This document shows, piece after piece, positions 35,687 through 43,917 of a DNA stretch of 64,000 nt (position 1 is its first letter; each line of letters starts with the position of its first letter). A program made the translations under genes and the position numbers. Source of the DNA: an uncultured Flavobacteriales bacterium. Its GTDB lineage: Bacteria > Bacteroidota > Bacteroidia > Flavobacteriales_G > Salibacteraceae. The stretch covers positions 1-64,000 of the forward strand of contig CAJXNO010000011.1 in NCBI GenBank assembly GCA_913057205.1, given 5' to 3'. The notes below the pieces were generated by a model. That model saw only the letters and a program-made list of their open reading frames with translations, had not been told where the DNA came from and made no database searches.

Positions 35687-36954
35687 CTTTCGAAGAACTT
35701 CAATTAAACGACCAGCTTATCGAATCCATCAGCTACATGGGATTCGAAAAAGCGACACCCATTCAAGAGCAAGCCATACCATTGATCATGGAAGGCAGCG
35801 ATATGATCGCTTGCGCTCAAACCGGCACGGGTAAGACCGCCGCTTTCATCCTTCCCGTTTTGCATAAACTCATAGAGGGAGAAAGCTCTGGTAAGATCAG
35901 TACCGTGGTGATCTGTCCTACGCGTGAACTCGCCATCCAAATCGATCAACAAATCCAAGGCTTTACCTATTTCACCTCCATTGAAAGTATTGCTATCTAC
36001 GGAGGTGGTGATGGCGAAGATTGGGTGGAAGAAAAGAGAGCAATCCAAAAAGGAGTAGACATCATCGTTGCCACACCCGGTAAGTTCATTGCCCATCTAA
36101 ACATGGGTTACATGGATCTAAGTGCGGTGAAATATGCCATTTTGGATGAAGCAGACCGCATGTTGGATATCGGTTTTCATGACGATATCGTTAAGATCTT
36201 CAAGCACATCTCAGACCAGCGGCAGACCTTGATGTTCAGTGCTACCATGCCTCCAAAGATTCGCCAATTGGCATCTCAAATCCTCAAGGACCCCAAAGAG
36301 GTCAGCATCGCCATATCAAAGCCGGCTGAAGGCGTATTACAAGCTGCTTACCTGTGTTATGACACCAACAAAGCTGCCTTCATTAAGCATCTGATCGAAG
36401 ACAAACCCTCCTGCAAGAGTATTATCATCTTCACTTCCACTAAGAAAGAAGTGAGCGAACTGGTGCGCACCTTGCGGAATAAGAATTACAAGGTAGAAGG
36501 CATCTCGTCAGACCTCGAGCAAAGTGAACGGGAAGAGGCACTACGACGCTTCAGGAGCCGCGAGACCCGCGTGGTGGTTGCTACTGATGTGCTTAGCCGA
36601 GGTATCGACATCAAAGACATCAACCTAGTCATCAACTACAGCGTTCCAGGCGACGCCGAAGACTATGTGCACCGCATCGGGCGAACCGCTCGTGCCGATA
36701 CCACAGGTATTGCCGTTACCTTGATCAACCCTGACGATCAATACAAGTTCTTGCGTATTGAACGCCTCATGGAACGCGAGGTCATGAAGCTTCCTATCTC
36801 TGAAACCATCGGCGAGAGTCCGGCGTGGAGTCCTACCAGCGGTGGAGGAAAAGGCAAGGGAAAAGGCGGAAAGAAGCCTTTCCGTAAAGGTGGCGGAAAA
36901 GGTAGAAGACACCATCGCTCAGGAGGCGGAGGGCATCAGCAAAAGAACAAGTAA
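35683..36954 (+). CDS. DEAD-box RNA helicase (RhlE-like)
   Basis: A 423-residue ATP-dependent RNA helicase. Motifs in order: Q motif (GFEKATPIQEQAIP), I (AQTGTGKT), Ia (PTRELA), II (DEAD), III (SAT), IV region (IIIFTSTKKE), V (VATDVLSRGIDI) and VI (HRIGRTAR). The C-terminal tail from about residue 385 is a Gly/Lys-rich RNA-binding extension (GGGKGKGKGGKK). The start is GTG at 35683, which overlaps the hydrolase stop. Probable roles are ribosome assembly or mRNA decay. Confidence 0.93.
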   Translation: MTFEELQLNDQLIESISYMGFEKATPIQEQAIPLIMEGSDMIACAQTGTGKTAAFILPVLHKLIEGESSGKISTVVICPTRELAIQIDQQIQGFTYFTSIESIAIYGGGDGEDWVEEKRAIQKGVDIIVATPGKFIAHLNMGYMDLSAVKYAILDEADRMLDIGFHDDIVKIFKHISDQRQTLMFSATMPPKIRQLASQILKDPKEVSIAISKPAEGVLQAAYLCYDTNKAAFIKHLIEDKPSCKSIIIFTSTKKEVSELVRTLRNKNYKVEGISSDLEQSEREEALRRFRSRETRVVVATDVLSRGIDIKDINLVINYSVPGDAEDYVHRIGRTARADTTGIAVTLINPDDQYKFLRIERLMEREVMKLPISETIGESPAWSPTSGGGKGKGKGGKKPFRKGGGKGRRHHRSGGGGHQQKNK

Positions 36955-36970
36955 TGCCCACCTACTGAGC

Positions 36971-38638
36971 TCAAAAGAGTCCAGTAATCACCCCATTTTC
37001 ATCGATGTCAATGCCTTCAGCAGATGGCTTAGCGGGTAAACCAGGCATGCGCATCATATCTCCTGTTAATGGCACGAGGAATCCAGCTCCTACTGCAACC
37101 TCAATCTCCCTTACCGTGATCTGAAAGCCTCTAGGTCTGCCGGTCTTGCTTGGATCATCAGACAGTGACTTCTGCGTTTTCGCGATGCACACAGGCAATT
37201 GCCCTATCCCTAGCTCATCGATCTTCTTCAAATCCTTGAGCGCCCTTGCCGTGAACTGAACACCATCAGCTCCATACACCGATCTGGCTACTTTCTCGAT
37301 CTTCTGTTCTACAGTGTCTGACCGCTCATACATGGGTTTAAATGGAACGGTATTAGCCTCAGCTGTTGCAATCACTGCCTTGGCCAGTTCCTCTGCGCCA
37401 GACCCTCCTTTACCCCAAACTTCGGCTTCAAAACACGGAACTTCTTGTTCGGAACAAAATGCTTGCACAGCAGCAATCTCTTCCGGTACATCTTGGGTAA
37501 AGCGATTGATCGCTACCACTCCGGGTAGCCCGAAGGCCTTTAAGGTTTCAAGGTGTTTCTCCAAATTCACCAATCCACGCTTTACGGCGTCAGCGTCAGG
37601 AGCATTCAACTCCTTCAGAGAAACACCTCCATGGTACTTCAATGCACGGATAGTGGCTACAACAACTACTGCGGCAGGAGACAATCCAGCACTCTGGCAC
37701 TTGATGTCTAAAAACTTCTCGGCCCCCAGGTCCATGCCAAAGCCAGCTTCTGTAACCACGAAATCGCTCAGCGAAAGGCCCATCTTGGTAGCGATTACCG
37801 TATTGGTGCCCTGGGCAATGTTGGCAAAGGGCCCGCCGTGAATGATGGCTGGGTTTCCTTCCAATGTTTGAACGAGATTAGGTTTGATGGCATCCTTGAG
37901 CAATGCAGCCATCGCTCCAGCGGCTTTCAGGTCACGTGCATAGATGGGCTGCTTGTCGAAGGTGTAGCCGACGAAGATGTTACCTAAGCGTTCTTTGAGG
38001 TCTTTCAGGTCTTTAGAAAGGCATAAGATCGCCATGATCTCAGAAGCTGCCGTGATGTCAAAACCCGATTCGCGCGGAACCCCCATACCGAGTCCTCCTA
38101 ATCCAACGATGGTGTGACGAAGCGCTCGATCGTTCATATCCAGTACCCGTTTCCAAGATACGGTGCGCGGGTCTATGTTGAGTTGACCTGATTTCCGCTG
38201 GAGGTCATTATCGATCATGGCCGCAAGCAAATTATGCGCCTTCTCAATGGCTGCAAAATCGCCCGTAAAGTGAAGGTTGATCTCTTCCATGGGGATCACC
38301 TGGCTGTAGCCACCGCCGGTAGCCCCCCCTTTAATGCCGAATACAGGCCCCATCGATGGTTCGCGAAGTACTACCGTGGTTTGCTTCCCTACCTTGTTCA
38401 TCGCTTCAGACAAGCCAATGGATACGGTGGTCTTTCCTTCACCGGCGGGTGTGGGTGAGATCGCTGTAACCAAGATGAGTTTGTTTTTAGATACAGCTTC
38501 TTCGTTGATGTAGTGCAGGGGAAGCTTTGCTTTGAAACGACCGTATTGCTCCAAATCGTCAGCAGCAACGCCTAGTTTGCTTGCCATCTCTGTAATGGGC
38601 TTTAGCTCCGCCTTAGCGGCGATCTCTTGATCTGTCAT
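36971..38638 (-). CDS. fhs: Formate-tetrahydrofolate ligase
   Basis: A 555-residue enzyme that makes 10-formyltetrahydrofolate from formate, THF and ATP in one-carbon metabolism. The P-loop-type segment TPAGEGKTTVSIGL is near residue 62 and the family block REPSMGPVFGIKGGATGGGYSQV near residue 95; full length for the family. It stands alone and is divergent from mnmH with 121 bp between them. A TACGTTTG box at 38659-38666 (minus strand), 20 bp upstream of the ATG, fits the Bacteroidota -7 promoter element. Confidence 0.95.
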   Translation of the reverse strand: MTDQEIAAKAELKPITEMASKLGVAADDLEQYGRFKAKLPLHYINEEAVSKNKLILVTAISPTPAGEGKTTVSIGLSEAMNKVGKQTTVVLREPSMGPVFGIKGGATGGGYSQVIPMEEINLHFTGDFAAIEKAHNLLAAMIDNDLQRKSGQLNIDPRTVSWKRVLDMNDRALRHTIVGLGGLGMGVPRESGFDITAASEIMAILCLSKDLKDLKERLGNIFVGYTFDKQPIYARDLKAAGAMAALLKDAIKPNLVQTLEGNPAIIHGGPFANIAQGTNTVIATKMGLSLSDFVVTEAGFGMDLGAEKFLDIKCQSAGLSPAAVVVVATIRALKYHGGVSLKELNAPDADAVKRGLVNLEKHLETLKAFGLPGVVAINRFTQDVPEEIAAVQAFCSEQEVPCFEAEVWGKGGSGAEELAKAVIATAEANTVPFKPMYERSDTVEQKIEKVARSVYGADGVQFTARALKDLKKIDELGIGQLPVCIAKTQKSLSDDPSKTGRPRGFQITVREIEVAVGAGFLVPLTGDMMRMPGLPAKPSAEGIDIDENGVITGLF

Positions 38639-38747
38639 GGGTTAAGATTTGTTGGATTCAAACGTACGAAGTCCATCGACAGGAATAGGTGATCTGTATC
38701 ATACTACCTCCTGCAAAATGACTGCCATTACGGTTCAGACATCCTGC

Positions 38748-38755
38748 TAGCTTTG
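38748..38755 (+). promoter_or_regulatory. mnmH -7 promoter box, probably leaderless
   Basis: TAGCTTTG followed by 4 bp and then the ATG of mnmH, the same arrangement as at mnmE and at the gene starting at 41693. No clear TTG -33 element. Confidence 0.5.
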
Positions 38756-38759
38756 TGGA

Positions 38760-39773
38760 ATGCGCGTACCCGTAGAGACTATGCTTTCTGACCACCCTTT
38801 GATCGATGTTCGATCCCCTTCCGAATTCGAGAAAGGGCATGTTCCGGGTGCGCATAACATTCCGTTGTTATCAGATCAGGAACGTCATCAGGTTGGAATT
38901 TGCTACAAGCAGCAAGGACAGAAAGCGGCCATTGAGTTGGGATTGGAACTGGTTGGAGGAAAGTTCGAGGGATTTATCAACGACGCACAACGCTTAGCAG
39001 AGCACCGCGCTTTGAATGTATACTGCTGGCGCGGGGGCATGCGGAGCGCCGCCATGAGTTGGCTGTTTGAACAAACCGGCTTACAAGCCAAGACCCTCGA
39101 AGGCGGTTACAAAGCTTGGCGTCAGTTTGCATTAAAAACCCTGCGAACCCCAAGGAAATACATCTCTCTCACAGGATACACAGGAGTGGGTAAAACAAAC
39201 ATCCTACATGCCCTACGTGCATTAGGAGAACAAGTACTGGATTTGGAAGGTATCGCCAACCATGAGGGCTCAGCATTCGTATCTGCTAAGCGCCAACAAC
39301 CTTCCACCGAACATTTCGAAAACCTCGTTGCAAAGCAATTGCTGGAATTTGATGCTTCCCAACCGATCTGGGTGGAAGATGAGAGTCGCTCCATCGGAAA
39401 GGTATTCATGGATACCGGCTTCTTTGAACTGATCAGAACGGCAGACGTGGTATTGGTCAATCGACCCTACGAAGACCGAATTCGCTTTTTATGCGATACC
39501 TACGGTGAAAAAGAAATGGAACTTCTACGGGAAGGCTTTGAGCGCATCCGCAAGCGATTGGGCGGACAGAACGTAAAAGCAGCCCTATCGTACCTAGCGC
39601 AAGGAAACATAGACGCTGCCGCACGCATTGCCATGCAGTACTATGACAAAGCTTACCTGAACAGTATGAGTACATCGAAAAGAATCCCGCTTACAAGTGT
39701 AAGTTTGAGAGACAAGACCTATTGCGAATTGGCAACCGAATTGAAAGGATGGAAAGATACGAGGAAATGGTGA
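38760..39773 (+). CDS. mnmH: tRNA 2-selenouridine synthase
   Basis: A 337-residue enzyme (also called SelU/YbbB) that replaces sulfur by selenium at wobble 2-thiouridine of tRNA, using selenophosphate. The N-terminal rhodanese domain shows DVRSPSEFEKGHVPGAHNIPL and the catalytic Cys in NVYCWRGGMRSAAM (near residue 90); the C-terminal part has the P-loop LTGYTGVGKT (near residue 138). It overlaps selD, whose product makes selenophosphate, so the pair forms a complete selenouridine module. Confidence 0.93.
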   Translation: MRVPVETMLSDHPLIDVRSPSEFEKGHVPGAHNIPLLSDQERHQVGICYKQQGQKAAIELGLELVGGKFEGFINDAQRLAEHRALNVYCWRGGMRSAAMSWLFEQTGLQAKTLEGGYKAWRQFALKTLRTPRKYISLTGYTGVGKTNILHALRALGEQVLDLEGIANHEGSAFVSAKRQQPSTEHFENLVAKQLLEFDASQPIWVEDESRSIGKVFMDTGFFELIRTADVVLVNRPYEDRIRFLCDTYGEKEMELLREGFERIRKRLGGQNVKAALSYLAQGNIDAAARIAMQYYDKAYLNSMSTSKRIPLTSVSLRDKTYCELATELKGWKDTRKW

Positions 39774-40804
39774 GACCCAGTTTAACAAGCTTGAGTACGG
39801 GATCTGGTTGTGGGTGCAAAATTGCTCCCCTGGAATTGGAGCAGATACTAGACCGCATCTCCCCAAAGGTCAAAACGCAGGTACTGCTTGATCATCAACA
39901 TGCAGACGATGCCGCCATCATTCGATGGGAAGGTGAACAAGCGGTGATCATGACCAATGACTTCTTCACTCCGATTGTAGATGACCCTCTTGCCTTTGGC
40001 AAGATCGCAGCTACCAACGCCATCAATGATGTGTATGCTATGGGCGGTAAGCCGATCGCTGCACTCTCGATCCTTGGTTGGCCCATTGAGGTACTTGGCA
40101 CAGAGAGTGCGAATGCCGTGTTGCAAGGAGCGAATGCGGTTTGCAATGCATTGGGTGTGGCACTCGTGGGCGGACACAGCATTGAAAGCAAAGAGCCTTT
40201 CTTTGGCCTTTCGGTGACCGGTTCCGTATCAGCTGACCACGTCCTCAGGAATAAAGGAATGCAGGAAGGAGATTGCTTGTATTTGACGAAACCAATTGGC
40301 AGCGGAATGATGAGCAGCGCTTTAAAGCGCGGGAAACTTGACAATCCTAATATCGAACTATTGATCGACTGGCTAACCACGCCAAACCGCCTTGGGGAGG
40401 GCCTGGGTCAGTACAGCTTCGTACACGCGATGACCGATGTAACCGGGTTTGGACTCCTGGGTCATTCCTTGGAAATGTGTTCCGACGAACTGGGCGTAAG
40501 CATTTCATTCGAACAACTCCCGTTGATAAATGCAGACTTGATCAAATCATTGAGCGGAGGTTTCATTGTTCCCAACAACACGATGCGCAATCTCAAGGCC
40601 TTTCATGAACGCAGTACAAAGCTGAGTGCCTTGCAACTTCATGTTGTCTGTGATCCTCAAACTAGTGGTGGGCTGCTGATCGCGGTTGATGCCGATGAAA
40701 AGTTAGCCTTCGAAGCCTTGGCCAAAGAGCAAGTAATATCGGTCCACCAAATTGGAACTGTGAAACGCATCAAGGAAGGAGAAAAGCCCTTTGAACTGAT
40801 CTAA
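39767..40804 (+). CDS. selD: Selenide, water dikinase
   Basis: Makes selenophosphate from selenide and ATP. The start at 39767 (MVRPSLTSLSTGSGCGCK) overlaps the mnmH stop by 7 bp and gives 345 residues, the usual size; the frame is open upstream. The active-site segment GSGCGCKIAP carries Cys rather than selenocysteine. Further family blocks are ADDAAII, DFFTPIVDDP and GGHSIESKEPFFG. No selA or selB is in the window, so the visible use of selenophosphate is tRNA modification. Confidence 0.93.
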   Translation: MVRPSLTSLSTGSGCGCKIAPLELEQILDRISPKVKTQVLLDHQHADDAAIIRWEGEQAVIMTNDFFTPIVDDPLAFGKIAATNAINDVYAMGGKPIAALSILGWPIEVLGTESANAVLQGANAVCNALGVALVGGHSIESKEPFFGLSVTGSVSADHVLRNKGMQEGDCLYLTKPIGSGMMSSALKRGKLDNPNIELLIDWLTTPNRLGEGLGQYSFVHAMTDVTGFGLLGHSLEMCSDELGVSISFEQLPLINADLIKSLSGGFIVPNNTMRNLKAFHERSTKLSALQLHVVCDPQTSGGLLIAVDADEKLAFEALAKEQVISVHQIGTVKRIKEGEKPFELI

Positions 40805-41562
40805 GGCTGGATCACGATGCCCACCGGACAGTGATCACTGCCTTCTACATCGTCAAGGATGAAGGCATCTTCCAATTTATCTACCAAACCACTGCTGACA
40901 AGGAAATAATCAATGCGCCATCCAATGTTGCGGGCGCGGGCATTGGCCCGGAAACTCCACCAAGTGAAGCGCTCCTGTTCTGGATGAAAATGCCGAAAAC
41001 TATCTACCAAACCACCAGCGATGAGGGCATCCATACCATCGATCTCCTTTTGGGTATAGCCAGCTGATTTGTTGTAGTTCGATTTATCGTTCTTGATATC
41101 CAAGGGCTTGTGCGCCACATTCAAATCGCCACAGAGCACCACAGGCTTCGTTTCTTCGAGCTGCTTGATGTATGCTTGGAAGGCTTGATCCCAAGTGGAT
41201 CGATAGTCTAAACGTGCAAGTCCATTCCCTGAATTGGGGGTATAGACGGTAACCAAATAGAACGAAGGATACTCGGCACAGATAACTCGCCCTTCTTGAT
41301 CATGCTCGGAAACGCCCATGTCATTGGTCACCGAAATCGGTTCCAGTTTAGACAGAATTGCCGTTCCAGAATACCCTTTGCGCTCCGCACTGTTGCTGTA
41401 AATATGATAGTCGATTCCAAAAAGCGCAGTCCGCACTTGGTCGTCTTGCGCCTTGGTCTCTTGTAAGCAGATCACGTCTGGATCGAGTTCCTGTAGTTTC
41501 TCTGCAAACCCCTTGCTCATCGCAGCACGGATCCCATTCACATTCCAAGACAACAGCTTCAT
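40801..41562 (-). CDS. xth: Exodeoxyribonuclease III
   Basis: A 253-residue AP endonuclease / 3'-exonuclease of base-excision repair. The start at 41562 (MKLLSWNVNGIRAAM) is the canonical N-terminus. Visible motifs: LQETKAQ (metal-binding Glu), GYSGTAILSK, CGDLNVAH (catalytic Asp/Asn) and the C-terminal SDHCPVGI with the catalytic His. It converges on selD with a 4-bp overlap of the two ends. Confidence 0.93.
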   Translation of the reverse strand: MKLLSWNVNGIRAAMSKGFAEKLQELDPDVICLQETKAQDDQVRTALFGIDYHIYSNSAERKGYSGTAILSKLEPISVTNDMGVSEHDQEGRVICAEYPSFYLVTVYTPNSGNGLARLDYRSTWDQAFQAYIKQLEETKPVVLCGDLNVAHKPLDIKNDKSNYNKSAGYTQKEIDGMDALIAGGLVDSFRHFHPEQERFTWWSFRANARARNIGWRIDYFLVSSGLVDKLEDAFILDDVEGSDHCPVGIVIQP

Positions 41563-41659
41563 ACGCTTAAAATTTTGACCAAGGTACACCCTCCCAAGCA
41601 GTCTCCCAAACCGCTTGTTTGATCGTAAGTCAATCAGCTGAACGACTGATAAATATCAA

Positions 41660-41688
41660 TTGCCCCGGCACCTATCCAGCTAACTTTG
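41660..41688 (+). promoter_or_regulatory. Promoter of the 41693 gene, leaderless type
   Basis: TTG (41660-41662), an 18-bp spacer and TAACTTTG (41681-41688), then 4 bp to the ATG at 41693. This is the most complete match to the Bacteroidota -33/-7 promoter in the window, and it would give a transcript starting at about the start codon. Confidence 0.6.
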
Positions 41689-41692
41689 TACC

Positions 41693-42217
41693 ATGATGCA
41701 CAGGTTAGGATATTTACTCTTTTTCGTGGTCTTCTTCTCCATGTGGATCCCATCAGCTCGAGCCATACCGGTGAAGTTGAAATTTGAGATCCTGGATGAG
41801 CGCGAAGATCCCATTAGAGGCACCACGGTAAAGGTTTACAGAGACAATCAACTCCTACAAGAACGCTATTTCAAAAGGACTAAGATCAAGTTGCTCTTGG
41901 ATGACTGGAACGACGATTACTACACCCTAGAGGTAAGTAAGGATAACTATGTCGTGAAACGCATCGGAATTCGATCAGGGGTTGATGCTGAAGGCTTGGA
42001 GATGATTCTAGATAATAAATTCAAGTTTTTAATTGAATTGGAGAAAGAAAGCAAATACGTGAAATACGATGACCCAGAAGACTATACAGATTATCCAGCA
42101 GCGCTGGTGGAGTTTGACGCAGAACAGGGCGCGTTCTACTACAACCAAAGCTATTGGATCAGCACACGGAAGCACTATGCTCGTCTGAAAGCTACCCTCA
42201 CGACGCCTAATTTCTAA
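41693..42217 (+). CDS. Secreted hypothetical protein with CNA-B-like fold
   Basis: A 174-residue protein with a signal peptide (residues 1-25, ending SARA). The segment VKLKFEILDEREDPIRGTTVKVYRDNQLL followed by YYTLEVSKDNYVVKRIGI resembles the beta-sandwich (carboxypeptidase-regulatory or CNA-B-like) domains of secreted Bacteroidota proteins. No catalytic features. Function unknown. Confidence 0.65.
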   Translation: MMHRLGYLLFFVVFFSMWIPSARAIPVKLKFEILDEREDPIRGTTVKVYRDNQLLQERYFKRTKIKLLLDDWNDDYYTLEVSKDNYVVKRIGIRSGVDAEGLEMILDNKFKFLIELEKESKYVKYDDPEDYTDYPAALVEFDAEQGAFYYNQSYWISTRKHYARLKATLTTPNF

Positions 42218-42269
42218 TGGACCTTACTTTTATTTCCCGCTTTCGAACATTATTTCGTGCTTTGCAAGC

Positions 42270-43157
42270 ATGATAAAGCGATCGATTACAGCAAGTTTAG
42301 TTTGGCTTTGCGTCTTTTTGATGATGGGAGTCGAAAGTCAAGCGCAAGGTGTTCTCCATAAGGTAAGCATCAGCAACGGTGCAGATGATGCAGACGAGAA
42401 GGATGGCATTGTGGAGGTCTATGACCTGGAACTGGACATGGGTTGGGAACAAGGCACGATGAGCACTACCGCTCTTTACTTCAGAGACGTACACCTTGAA
42501 GCTGGCGCACAAGTGAGCTCCATCACCCTGCAGTTAACCACACAACAAGAGCTAGAAGATACGATCAGGCTACGGATTCGAGTTGAAGACAACGCCTTTC
42601 CTGCGCGACTCACCGATACCATTTCCTTGGTAGTAGCCAGGTCTTTTGTTGACGATGAAGTCGTATGGGAAATACCTCCTGCTGAACAGAATTCTAAAAG
42701 ACAATCTCCGGAATTGCTCGACTTAATTCAACCTGTGCTCAATTCCGCAAGCTGGGAAGCGGCAAGTGGACTCTATCTCATATTGGAGCCGGCCGACCCT
42801 GCTCCAGACAGTGGATCTCTCGAATACCAATGCTATTCCTATGACCAATTGGATAGCACAAGACGCCCAACACTGCGCTTCTTTGTGGATTCCAATGACA
42901 TCAATGGCATCAGTGCTCCTGTGCAGCCTGGATTTAGGGTTTACCCGAATCCAAGCGACGGCCAGTTAAGACTTCATAGCACGCTTCAGAGGGAAGAATC
43001 CTTCAGCCTTTACACAAGCGACGGTCGATTGGTGAAGCAGTTCACTAAACCCTCTGCGATTAGCGTCATGGAGCTTGACCTCGGTGAACTTAAGACCGGT
43101 GTCTACGTAATGCTAAGTGGAACTGCCGGAGAGCGCAGACGCATCCTTCTTCGTTGA
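42270..43157 (+). CDS. Secreted protein with T9SS sorting domain
   Basis: A 295-residue protein with a signal peptide (SLVWLCVFLMMGVESQAQ), a beta-rich central domain with no family I recognise, and a C-terminal type IX sorting domain (FRVYPNPSDGQLRLHS, then LKTGVYVMLSG and RRRILLR at the end). It is predicted to be exported across the outer membrane. It lies 52 bp after the 41693 gene. Confidence 0.82.
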   Translation: MIKRSITASLVWLCVFLMMGVESQAQGVLHKVSISNGADDADEKDGIVEVYDLELDMGWEQGTMSTTALYFRDVHLEAGAQVSSITLQLTTQQELEDTIRLRIRVEDNAFPARLTDTISLVVARSFVDDEVVWEIPPAEQNSKRQSPELLDLIQPVLNSASWEAASGLYLILEPADPAPDSGSLEYQCYSYDQLDSTRRPTLRFFVDSNDINGISAPVQPGFRVYPNPSDGQLRLHSTLQREESFSLYTSDGRLVKQFTKPSAISVMELDLGELKTGVYVMLSGTAGERRRILLR

Positions 43158-43353
43158 TTTGCGTCTTAACCAGCTTAATTTCGGGTCACTTCCAGACTGA
43201 TAGTTTCTTACTAGTTTATCTTAGTTATCTGTGGGGTTTAAGCACCTTTTGGAGGATGCTATTATTCTTGGGGCATCATTTACGTTTTACGTTTCTTCGT
43301 GTCCAAGGTTTCAATCATACAAACAACATTAACCCAAATTGTTCTCTTAGCCC

Positions 43354-43917
43354 ATGATCAGTTACCTGCAAGTTGGTATTGACCACATCTTAGATGTGAA
43401 CGGATACGACCATATGCTCTTTATTGCGGTTTTGCTTTCTGGCGTGTCACCGAAAGCGTGGAAATCTGTCCTCTGGTTGATAACTGCCTTCACTATCGGA
43501 CATTCGTTGACCTTGGCTTACACCGTACTTTTTGATCCTTTGATCCCATCGGCATGGGTGGAGTTCTTTATTCCGATCACGATTATGCTCACTGCTGCTG
43601 GGAACTTCCGCAAAGAAGAGAAAAGCCTCCATTGGAAGGTGGTAATTACCATTTGTTTCGGATTGATCCATGGAATGGGCTTTGCAGGCTACCTGTCTTC
43701 CCTCCTACCTCCTGATATGCCGCTTTGGCAGCCCTTGCTGTTCTTCAATCTGGGTGTTGAACTCGGACAAATCCTTTTCGCAGCAGTATTGGTGGGTCTT
43801 TTCTTATTGACACGGTACATCACGGAAAACGCCGTTCGGCCTGCACAAATCGGTCTCAGCATTGTTGGCTTCGGGGTATCGTTACTTTTGGCAATCGAAA
43901 AATGGCCCCTATCATGA
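43354..43917 (+). CDS. HupE/UreJ-like membrane protein
   Basis: A 187-residue protein with about six hydrophobic segments and the HupE/UreJ_2 pattern GIDHILDVNGYDHMLFIAVLL, FTIGHSLTLA and FGLIHGMGFAG, with histidines in the first, second and fourth segments that may bind metal. HupE proteins are linked to nickel uptake, but many Bacteroidota copies, like this one, lie far from hydrogenase or urease genes, so the substrate is open. Its stop overlaps the start of the M1 peptidase gene by 4 bp. Confidence 0.85.
   Translation: MISYLQVGIDHILDVNGYDHMLFIAVLLSGVSPKAWKSVLWLITAFTIGHSLTLAYTVLFDPLIPSAWVEFFIPITIMLTAAGNFRKEEKSLHWKVVITICFGLIHGMGFAGYLSSLLPPDMPLWQPLLFFNLGVELGQILFAAVLVGLFLLTRYITENAVRPAQIGLSIVGFGVSLLLAIEKWPLS

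Noticed and set aside
43354..43917. HupE-like protein as support for a functional hydrogenase together with hypE
   Set aside because: hypE is broken, the genes are 10 kb apart and no hydrogenase genes are visible; HupE-like proteins often occur without hydrogenases.
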